Assembly (NCBI RefSeq): GCF_000149955.1
Contig: NC_031000.1
Location: forward strand, 2,081,178 to 2,145,177
Length of the DNA stretch: 64,000 nucleotides
Reading direction: 5' to 3'
DNA from: Fusarium oxysporum f. sp. lycopersici 4287
Lineage: Eukaryota > Ascomycota > Sordariomycetes > Hypocreales > Nectriaceae
Positions 42,728-50,897 of the stretch are shown piece after piece (positions within the stretch are counted from its first letter, which is position 1; the number at the start of each line of letters is the position of its first letter). The notes beneath the pieces were generated by a model, which saw only the letters and a program-made list of their open reading frames with translations, searched no databases and was not told the DNA's origin. Position numbers and translations under genes: made by a program.

Positions 42728-43610
42728 TTAATCATCATAATCCAACCAGTAATGAAAAAAACAGCCCAGCATTCCAATACCAGACGCTAGCGGGATAAGT
42801 TGGCCAGGAGACGCAAGGCTATAGACCCCCGCGATAGAGTTCCAATGGACAGAGAGTTCGACGGCCAGGACCACGGCCGTAATCAAAATTAATATCCATT
42901 GTCCTCGATCTATTTTCATCCCAATATCCCACATATCATCCATAGAGTCATCGAACGAATTTCTCCCATGGTAGAAAACTGTTTGATAGTCAGCGCTTAT
43001 GCCATGTCCATCATGGTCATTTCAGCATGCCGGAAGGCAGGCAGGGTACCCTACGGAAGAGGAATTTTGCAGTGTAATAGACACCCAGCGGAACGGTCAT
43101 CACCTTCAGCAGCGTTCGAAACCAGCCAAAGAGATTCACGCGAGCAAAGAAGAAGATATAATCATCCGCGCAGCTGACGCGGTGAAGTTTATCCATCCCA
43201 GCAAAGAGGAACCAGACCAAATAGCACTCGAAGCCGACAAACAGCCCGAGTGCGAACCGGTAACCCACGGGGTTGTCCTTGCGCCAACGCCGATCGACAG
43301 TCACCATCGATAGGTACGGAACGACGAGATAGATGACGATGGAAACTTCGACGGCGTAGAGTGTGCGGCGTACCGTTTCGCGCACCAAGATAACGAAGAC
43401 CGACAGAGCGTACGCGATGAAGGCTGCGCGTACTTGGCTCATGAACCTGAAAGCGGGGCCATCCTCCAGAATGTCGTTGCGAACCACGTGGTACATCGTG
43501 CAGAGGTAAGTGATGAGCTGGAGGTAGAAACTGATGCGGATGCCCAGGCCGTAGAGGTCCGGGTTGCCGTCAATTCCACAGCTATCGCTGGCGCTGCCGG
43601 CGGTATCCAT
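42728..43610 (-). CDS. Multi-pass membrane protein (fungal paralogue A)
   Basis: Two exons: 43610-43055 and 42978-42728. They are joined by a 76-bp intron whose 5' site GTAGGG (from 43054) and 3' site AACAG keep phase, giving AKFLF-LFYHGRNSFDD. The N-terminus CGIDGNPDLYGLGIRISFY matches the start of the divergent neighbour (GNGDLYGLGVRTGLY), which supports initiation at 43610 rather than the upstream ATG at 43670. About five to six hydrophobic segments: LYLQLITY-type, AAFIAYALSVFVILV, VEVSIVIYLVVPYLSMV, FALGLFVGFECYLVWFLF, and in the last exon LILITAVVLAVELSV and IPLASGIGMLGCFF. The CSF-type acidic end is short. Family is fungal, uncharacterised; transporter or scaffold roles cannot be read from sequence. 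Confidence 0.75.
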
Positions 43611-43924
43611 CTTAAGATCTTTTGATCTGAAGAATGGTAGAAGAGGGGACCGGAGGAGATGGGATGCCATTTACTTGTGGCAATAGAGCCTTGTCCTTCT
43701 TGCTGACCAGGTAATCTGATCTGACGTGGCCGCCTCATAATTACTGCATTGACAACGCAGCGCTGCATTTGGCCGCCAAGTCAGATGTTACCAATCCACT
43801 TCATATCTGTAGCTACCATTTATCCAGCAAGAAAGTACCGTTTTCTCTGACGACAGTGGACCTCTTCTCACGAAACTGCAAACCACCCTAACCAAGACGC
43901 TGCTTATGAGCTGCAGCCACAATA
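43611..43924. promoter_or_regulatory. Shared divergent intergenic region
   Basis: 314 bp between the start codons of two divergently transcribed paralogous membrane proteins; likely contains both promoters. No specific motif is resolved. Confidence 0.45.
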
Positions 43925-44968
43925 ATGAACAGCTCCTCTCTATCGGCCTGCCACTTCGAAGGCAACGGTGATCTCTACGGGCTTGGCGTCCGCACCGGTC
44001 TTTACACTCAATGGGCAGCGACACTGATCACGACCGTCGCCGACCCGCACGCCGAGAACGTCGTCATGGTACTGAACATGCTGATCCAGACGGCCCTGCT
44101 GCTCGGACTTGTCATCCTCTCCGCGCGGCACGAGGCAAGCGTCTTGGACCCTGTCATCACCTTCTGGCTGCTATTCGGCGCCCTTTCCAACCTGACTGGC
44201 GATGGCGTCCACATTCTGGACCACCCCACGGGCTCTTACCGCTTGATTCTGTACGCGGCTGTAGCGATGTACTACATTTGGTTCTGGTTTACAGGATGGA
44301 TGGGCATGCTGGATCCAGATTGTGATCCCACTGTCTTCTTTGGCAACGTCAACATCCGGGGGCGTTACTCCATCTTTGCGCAGGCCATGTCAATCCTGGG
44401 CCTGGTGGTGTGTATCACGCTTGCCATATGGCGCCCTCTTAGGGATAAGGTTCGAGGGCTAGAGGGGAGGAAGTGTCAAGATGACCGTGTTGAGGAAGAG
44501 CTGGGCGGCGACGCTGATGATCCACAGGACAATGCAAGGCAAAAGGAAGATGTTCCTGTGGTTGTTCCTGAGGCGATCGAGCTAGCTGGTGCGGAGGATC
44601 TCGCTCGCGAACGGGGGGGCGAGAATGAAAGTCCGACCCGCAGACCTGAGGGAGGAAACACCACCTCTACTGCTGAGCTTGATGAAGTACCGGTTATACG
44701 GGGCGGGTATAGCTGGCATGTTCCGTGGATTATGGATTCTGATCGGATGGATGACTTAGAGGTGATGCTGGATCGCTTTAGTTGGGAAGGGAAATGGGGC
44801 AATGTCAACCCTTACTTCCTTTGCCTGTCTGTCATGAATATTGCCCTATCCATTGCCGCGGTAGAGTATCTCATCAAGGCAAACAACATCGCAGGCGCAA
44901 ACGACGTCGATAGTGTGGGACAGCTTATAGCCTTAGTCTCTGGGGCATTCTCTCTCATTTTCGGCTAG
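43925..44968 (+). CDS. Multi-pass membrane protein (fungal paralogue B)
   Basis: A single open frame of 347 residues, start MNSSSLSACHFEGNGDLYGLG. The conserved GNxDLYGLGxRxxxY block is also at the N-terminus of the minus-strand neighbour. Hydrophobic segments: VMVLNMLIQTALLLGLVILS, ITFWLLFGALSNLTGD, LILYAAVAMYYIWFWFTGW and IFAQAMSILGLVVCITLAIW. Then comes an acidic, Glu/Asp-rich cytosolic-type loop of about 110 residues (DDRVEEELGGDADDPQD), then PYFLCLSVMNIALSIAAVEYL and GQLIALVSGAFSLIFG, homologous to the end of the neighbour. The frame stops at 44966-44968, slightly earlier than its paralogue, so a last exon may be missing. Divergent arrangement and similarity suggest an inverted duplication. 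Function unknown. Confidence 0.78.
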   Translation: MNSSSLSACHFEGNGDLYGLGVRTGLYTQWAATLITTVADPHAENVVMVLNMLIQTALLLGLVILSARHEASVLDPVITFWLLFGALSNLTGDGVHILDHPTGSYRLILYAAVAMYYIWFWFTGWMGMLDPDCDPTVFFGNVNIRGRYSIFAQAMSILGLVVCITLAIWRPLRDKVRGLEGRKCQDDRVEEELGGDADDPQDNARQKEDVPVVVPEAIELAGAEDLARERGGENESPTRRPEGGNTTSTAELDEVPVIRGGYSWHVPWIMDSDRMDDLEVMLDRFSWEGKWGNVNPYFLCLSVMNIALSIAAVEYLIKANNIAGANDVDSVGQLIALVSGAFSLIFG

Positions 44969-45241
44969 AATCAGTACCTAGGTCTCCAGCTGAATTGTAC
45001 GCACGTTTTGGACGATGGTCTCTTGGGTCCCTTTCAGAAGTGAAAGGCGAACCGCTATCTCCGGGATGCAGGGAGGGCCGTCCTACATCCTATATTTGGT
45101 ATAGCTCTGTTTACTACCAGGCTACCTCTTGCTTTTTATTCTATTACTATAAGTAGTTTTACTTAAGGTCCTACTTACTTGCTATTTTAAAGTAAATTAC
45201 TAGTTTGAAGTTATTAAGGTAAAATAGGTTAAAATGAATTA

Positions 45242-45286
45242 ACGTGTTTGATAAGCGAGCGACGCAGACAAGCGAGCGACGAACTT
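45242..45286 (+). repeat. Orphan pogo-type terminal repeat (left orientation)
   Basis: TA then ACGTGTTTGATAAGCGAGCG... with two copies of AAGCGAGCGACG 17 bp apart. The layout is identical to the TIRs of the intact pogo-like element at 59784, with different 8-mers. Confidence 0.7.
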
Positions 45287-45360
45287 TTCTTACCCTTGAT
45301 ACTTTTAATCGCTTTAAAACCACAACAACCTATCTGATCAATTGAAACTATTCACTATGC

Positions 45361-45490
45361 TCTTCCCCAGATGCCTACTTACTACTGTACCAATTACCAC
45401 GGGTAATGGACCCAATACAACTTTTGCGGCCCGTGCACCTTCCCCTTTTGGATCTTTAGGAGTTTAGGTCAATACAAGAATATTTGGTCC
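45361..45490 (-). repeat. Diverged repeat, inverted relative of 48375-48500
   Basis: The complement contains GGTGCACGGGCC and GGTAATTGGTACAGTAG, both in the same order at 48390-48496. Confidence 0.6.
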
Positions 45491-45760
45491 GTGCCCTCTC
45501 TCCAACTACCCAGGATCCCAGCGCTGATTCCCTGTCAACGCGAATAAAAAGCACCTTTCGTATGGCAAAGGGTGCGCCGGAAACTCAATTGTAATGAATG
45601 CAATTTGGGAGCTTTGGCGCCATGTCTCCTATTTCCATGGTCTCATGAGACCTCAAAACCCGATGCCGGCATCCATTCCACTTGGTGTCCTTCGTCAAAG
45701 CTTTTTTCGCCTGCATCATCCTCTTACTGACGGAATCGGTCACGAGACAAACAGGGCACC

Positions 45761-46860
45761 ATGTCCGACGATGCAGTGTTTTCACGGGTCAATCTCTCCA
45801 TTGACGTCCATGCTCGAGTGCTCATATGTTGCCACGACGTATGCCGCGTTGCCCTTTCTCCCAGCCCTGCTCAAGTCAGTCAGCATCTCCGAACGAAGCA
45901 TAATATACCTGCTGCTGAGCGACGTCTGGTGACCGATCTTTTGAAGGCTCACACCTCACCACTACAGAACCCTTCCGAAGCTCCCGTACGACAAGATGGC
46001 TCATCCCCAGACCCGAACCTACACCTCGTCCACGGGTTTACGTGCAAGTTCTGCATTGAACGTACGGGCAGCTCCCAGGTCATGTCTCGTCACATAACTT
46101 CGGCGCACGAGAAGCAAAGACTCCAGCGAGGAGTGCGAAGGAACGCCATGTATGAACCCGTGTTCCTGCAAGCGTGGACTAAAAGTCCTTCGGGGGGACG
46201 TTACTGGATTGTCGAATATGGCGGGTCTATGACCAGACCAGTCGGAGGCAAGGAAGTTTACGACCATCTTGAAGATATTTTCGAGCGTGAGAGAGGCCGA
46301 CAGAAAGGCTTTTCAGGTGGGGACTTGGCGAACGGGGCTGGTACTACTAGGAGCTCACAAACCACAACATTCACAGATCTCAGACCATGGCTGGAGAGAA
46401 CCGGCTGGGAACGGACTTTTGGGGGGAATCGACCGAGAACTGCTAAAAAACCTAACTACCACGCCCTCTCCTGTGACTTCACACCGGGGCCTGATACTGA
46501 AAGAGAGTAGTAATCGATCTAGTGATGTTTATTCCGATGAATGGATGATAAGCTCGGCGGATGACGAACGCAAAATCACTGCTCTCCTTGCCGCCGTGGA
46601 CATGTTAATGGACCGCTGCGAGCAAACGGCACGGACAACAAGCAGAAGTCTTCTATGTTGGTTGCGTAGTGTACGCCCTCACGGGTGCTATGCGAAGCCA
46701 TTCACATTTGTGGGAAAGGCGGCAAGTAGAAGGAAATATATTCGTGTCCTCAAGCGCTTCGTCGCTTTGGTCTTTCGAGCTTATCGCCTACCTGACAACC
46801 ATTCAGAAATGATCTTGCGGGCTAAATCATTTAGAATCCCATATAAAATAAAATGGCGCT
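45761..46860 (+). pseudogene. DUF3505-type zinc-finger protein, N-terminal part, frameshifted and truncated
   Basis: Starts MSDDAVFSRVNLSIDVHARV. The first C2H2-like finger is CCHDVC ... HLRTKH, the second FTCKFC ... RHITSAH, followed by YEPVFLQAWTKSPSGGRYWIV. This order is the DUF3505 region that opens large Fusarium proteins, often near RecQ-like helicases in subtelomeric or accessory DNA (family knowledge from memory). The frame stops at 46508-46510, but coding continues one base out of register (HRGLILKESSNRSS ... DDERKITALLAAVDMLMDRCE ... YIRVLKRFVALVFRAYRLP) to about 46860, so a 1-bp indel near 46480-46500 breaks it. The end coincides with the start of a repeat (46855). It may be part of the same family as the fragment at 192-635. 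Confidence 0.7.
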
Positions 46861-47260
46861 ATTGAAGTATGGGGGGCAAGCTCATTTAGCAAACAGAGGG
46901 GGCAAGCTCATTTGAACCCGCCGATTAAAATTGCCCAAAGTGGTATATATTGAAAGATAACAATTAAGTAAGTAATTACCCAAGCCATAAATAAGTTGCA
47001 AGCTAGATTGAAGCGTTGCGATAAGTTTGAAGTTTGGCCAATTTTTTTTGATGCGGTCGTTGAGATTGGGATTGTGTAATATGATTGGTTATGCTGCATG
47101 GACCGTGCATTGTAGTACATCAGATCATGGAGGGACAAGCAGCCATTTGGGGTAAGGTTATTAATCAAGGCAAGAGTATATCCAAGGTATATCAACCAAG
47201 AAATTCCAATTAAGATAGATTTAATATAAATCCGGTTATGGTTTAAACACCATAGCATTA
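46855..47260 (+). repeat. Dispersed AT-rich repeat, copy 3
   Basis: Relative of 35668-36060, starting GGCGCTATTGAAGTATGGGG, with the same internal blocks in the same order. Confidence 0.65.
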
Positions 47261-47338
47261 TATATTATATTTATTATAGAAAGAGGAAATATATAACGTA
47301 ATTGCGGACGCGCTGTTGCGATCGGAGCCCCACTGAGA

Positions 47339-47880
47339 ATGATCTACATGGTAATCCACAATGCTAAGATCCATAAGGCTGCAAGGACGGAAAAAGGACA
47401 TTTGGTCAAACCAACGCTCGGGTCTCCTTCGAACATTCGACTGTCGGGAACACGTCCTGCAACCGTACAGCTAGCTACCGTCAAGCTGAGGTGGCAATGC
47501 ATAATTGGGCTGGAAAATTGTATAATTGCTTTTAGTGTGGCCGCAGGTTTATGTATCAGGCAGCAATGGGCTGAGGAGACTTCGGCTACATTGGTTGAGA
47601 AAATGGCACCGCCATACACGAAGCAACTCGTTGGTATTCATAGTGAGGCGAGACAGGAAGCTCCATTACAACCAATACCCGCAATGCAGCAGGAGGCTTT
47701 TTTCTTTGAGAGCGAATCCATAAGACAGGTTCCTTCGTCAGGTCTTAACTATCTCCACGGAGCGGGCTGATCTGCCTATAACAACTTGTTGCTAACATGA
47801 TTTGCGGGGGTAAAGCGTGTCGCCTCACAATTGAGGAAACATACGACAGCCAATGATTGCCTATTCGCTTCCCCTCACTG
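47339..47880 (+). repeat. Diverged dispersed repeat, copy 2 (related to 17900-18420)
   Basis: Carries the uninterrupted site CAGGTTTATGTATCAGGCAG where the other copy has the solo LTR. A 143-codon open frame is probably fortuitous, because the other copy does not preserve it. Confidence 0.55.
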
Positions 47881-48374
47881 CCATGCCGCAATTGTCCTCT
47901 CGCACCACTGAGAGACTCGCCGAGCCGCTTTTGAGTTGCTCACGTTCATTTGCCGGTCTGTCACAAGTGCCACTGAATGCCCGATGACCTTGTGCTTCCA
48001 TCGCTACGTGGTCAGCTGCCCGCCATCAAGCCCTTTATGGTTAGTCTGTGCTGAGGGGCTTTTGTAGCTGCAGCCGGTCAAGCAGGCTGTTTCAGGGGGT
48101 TTTAGCAGAGTCTGCATCAAAACCGAAAATGGCCGTAGACCAAGGCTGTTTTCTTTTTCCGCGCAGAAGGAATAAATTTTGTAATCCATCCCTTCAGCGG
48201 CCCTAACGCCCACTACACAGCAAAGCCATGCTTTCGGAACGGGCTAAATGGGAATGGAGCAATGCCACGAATGTGAGCGAGATGATCTGAACCGGGGCCA
48301 TTTTTAGCTTCCGTCTTTTTCGGAGAACCAGCAGGCATATAGGCCGGGTTGAATTTTAATCATCTTATTATACA

Positions 48375-48500
48375 CAAGGTCATCATGCGTGGCGTGCACG
48401 GGCCATGATTTTGTGTATCAGGACCCAATACCAAAGGGCACGAACCATCAAATCGTGTATCAGGACCTGATACACGGGGTAATTGGTACAGTAGGCTGGT
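48375..48500 (+). repeat. Diverged repeat, relative of 45361-45490
   Basis: See 45361-45490. Contains two short GTGTATCAGGACC(C/T) direct repeats (48414 and 48454). Confidence 0.55.
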
Positions 48501-48551
48501 GCCTCAGGCACGAAGGCCTGGAGGGTCGTGGGTTCGAACCCCGTTAGAGGA
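48476..48551 (+). other. tRNA-like sequence, probably a tRNA-derived repeat
   Basis: Contains a perfect B-box (GGTTCGAACCC) and an A-box-like TAATTGGTACAGTAGG. The 3' TTAGAGG has no complementary CCTCTAA at the 5' side, so no acceptor stem forms. Best seen as a tRNA relic or SINE head. Confidence 0.4.
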
Positions 48552-48692
48552 ACACTTCAATTTTATACCTTAAAGCGGGATTTTAAAAGAATTCTTAAAC
48601 ATCTAAATCAAGCTTTAATCTTATAAAATTAAAAACATATCTTAATTAGGATAAAATATATAAACTACAAACTTCTCTAGTTATATACACTA

Positions 48693-48877
48693 CCGCACCA
48701 ACTCATGAAATTCGGTAGCGCCTGTGGGTACAGACTAGCCTGATACTAGCTCTCTAATTGGTCAGGATGTAAATTAAGATCTGACATCTTGTTAAATAGC
48801 CTTATTGGTCAAATGAAGGAAATGGCTCAAACTAGCGTGTATCCACAGGCGCTACCGAATTTCATGAGTTGGTGCGG
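48693..48877. mobile_element. MITE, 185 bp, perfect 35-bp TIRs, TA duplication
   Basis: The TIR (CCGCACCAACTCATGAAATT...) at 48693-48727 is exactly complementary to 48843-48877. TA at 48691-48692 and 48878-48879. No coding. Perfect TIRs imply recent activity. Confidence 0.92.
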
Positions 48878-49079
48878 TACTTATTAAGTTGTTGAGAAAA
48901 AGCTTATTAGCACTGTGTACCCTTTTATATCTAGCTTATTAATTTATTTAAAAATATTAAAAAAATCTATATATAAAATTTAAGTGTACTAAGCTTAAAA
49001 AGTATATTTTTATAAGTTAAATAATTTTATATCTGGTGCTTAGTTATCTAGGGTAGACTGTTTTTATATGTACAGTAGA

Positions 49080-49122
49080 GTGTTCCACTTGCTTGTCTGT
49101 TCCACTCGCTTATCATGTACGT
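49080..49122 (-). repeat. Orphan pogo-type terminal repeat (right orientation)
   Basis: The complement reads ACGTACATGATAAGCGAGTG... with doubled AAGC(G/A)AGTGGAAC boxes, flanked by TA at 49123-49124. No partner is seen nearby. Confidence 0.7.
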
Positions 49123-49220
49123 TATTAATTTTAGGATTGTTGATTGGGTAAGAAACAGATATCCCTGCAAGAGACAAACTCTAAATACATCGGTTGGGCA
49201 GACTGCAAAGAGAATACAGG

Positions 49221-49326
49221 AATAGGGCTTCTGTCTGTGGCATTCTATCTCGCATTGGGATAATGGTTGGAATGCGGGTTATATCTGGCTTGCTGGACTG
49301 GCTGGTCTATTCTTGCCTGGCTAATG
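49221..49326 (+). repeat. Dispersed repeat, inverted relative of 36126-36233
   Basis: See 36126-36233. Confidence 0.65.
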
Positions 49327-49416
49327 GGATTACTTTTACTAAAAAAACTTTTTTTTTCATATTTTTAGCTGTTTTATTTAAGGTGTAGATTACTATAGTG
49401 TAAGCTATTTTTCGCT

Positions 49417-49452
49417 GTACAGTGCAGTGCGTCGCTCGCTTACCAATCACGT
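49417..49452 (-). repeat. Orphan pogo-type terminal repeat (right orientation)
   Basis: The complement reads ACGTGATTGGTAAGCGAGCGACGCA, closely matching the left-type end at 45242; TA follows at 49453-49454. The pair would enclose 4.2 kb, but that interval is a mosaic. Confidence 0.6.
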
Positions 49453-49459
49453 TAGTGTT

Positions 49460-49640
49460 ACGATTCGTGCCCGTAACAGCGCTGTAAGGCTTCTATAAGC
49501 AGCTGTATGCACCACTGTAATTGCTAAAATAGCAGTTATTAGCCAATCTTTGCCTCATGGAGTAATGGTTAGGTGCAGCCGTTGAACCACAGGGCAAAAG
49601 ATCGGGCCATAATCGCAATGCAAGCAAACATGCGTGTACT
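49460..49640 (+). repeat. tRNA-related dispersed repeat, copy 1
   Basis: Shares TATAAGCAGCTGTA, GCACCACT, AATTGCTA and CCAATCTTT blocks plus an A-box-like TGG(T/A)GTAxTGGxTAGGTGC with the complement of 59590-59720. Confidence 0.6.
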
Positions 49641-49649
49641 ACAGCTGCC

Positions 49650-50897
49650 TTATAGATGTTGAACAGGTGCTGGAACCTCACGTGCAAGCAGGGATACTTT
49701 AAGATTACAGCCGAAATGGTAAACCCTCTAAGGGGTAGATTTCAACAGAACACAACATGAATACACCAATTCACATCAATGAACCGAATACACGTAATGT
49801 CTGACAGTTTCTAATGTATTAATTGATGCTTGCGAGAAGGGAACCCTTTAGTGATTCAGCGCTAATTTAGAGCAGTACTTGTACGGGCGTGCGCCAAACA
49901 CTATTTCTCGTCCCGATGACTGCATTGGATTAGTAATTATCAATATCGTTAGTGTCTTGGCATGTCCGAGGTGTTTGCTGTACTTCCGCGGACCCGCACG
50001 TTCTATAGTGGGGTTCATTATTGCTGGATTAGTGATAGCGCCTCGATAAAAGAAACATGAATTTTGTGGGTCCGGGGATTGTTAGATTGGCGGCTGGGAA
50101 TGGGCTCCACTTCCCTTATTGCAATATTATTCTTGTATCCAAAAGAGGGGTGAAACCCCTCTTTGACAGACTGATCAAAGAATCAAGTCGACGATTAATA
50201 ACATCACAACATTCTGGTCCACACTTGGATACACTCACCCCATCGTATTCATGCGTATCTAACAAATCGTAAAGGGGGCACCTATTTATGCCGGGTACCG
50301 TAGTAACCCTATTCGTTCCGAGCTCGTCCAGAACTGACGAAAGCATAATTACAAAGTGTTCTATCATCCCCATCTACCGAGTAGGTGTCATCTCTGTTGC
50401 TGTTATTGCTAAGCAGCGGTAGATGGTGAAGAAACTCTTCCGAGTCGAGTCGAGTTGTGCACTGAACAATGTCAATTAAAATGGGGCAAGAACGGACCCA
50501 CCCTGTGAGCTAGGCTACATGGAGAAAGAATGTCATCAAGCGGAACCAGGATATACACAGGGTTTTGAGATACACTAGGCCAAAAAGGTTGAAAATGTCA
50601 TCACACGAGTTAGTTTCGTGACGGGAATAATAAGTTCAATACACAATATCATGCTGATTAATCTCATGTGTCAAGCATATTTGAAAAATAGCATCAACTT
50701 ACATGGCTGTGCGGCATTCGATACATTTCTGTCCTCAATGGACAACCATCGTTGCCCATATGCTTACCAACCATTAATTTAAAGACTTCCTGTAACCTGG
50801 CTCAGTTCCACGTATATATGAGAGAGCAGTATCTTGAAATGCCAGCTGAAGTTGTACTCTATCTTCTTCATTCATTTACCGACATAAATCATCTACA
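49650..50897. other. Intergenic / esterase promoter region
   Basis: No gene. A hairpin AAGAGGGGT-GAA-ACCCCTCTT lies at 50142-50163. A TATATAT at 50813-50819 sits about 80 bp before the esterase ATG and could be its TATA box. Confidence 0.45.

Larger units (their letters stand above)
44970..45760. other. AT-rich repeat mosaic
   Basis: Holds a pogo-type terminal repeat at 45242 and the repeat at 45361-45490 (listed separately). No gene. Confidence 0.5.

Noticed and set aside
47339..47770. 143-codon plus-strand frame
   Set aside because: Not preserved in the diverged repeat copy at 17900-18420; composition not protein-like.
48476..48551. Candidate tRNA gene (perfect B-box)
   Set aside because: No 5' acceptor strand pairs with the 3' TTAGAGG and the anticodon arm is not clear; kept only as a tRNA-like repeat.
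45242..49452. Single complete pogo-like element spanning 4.2 kb
   Set aside because: The ends match only over about 25 bp, there is no transposase inside, and the interior contains another orphan end and a MITE.
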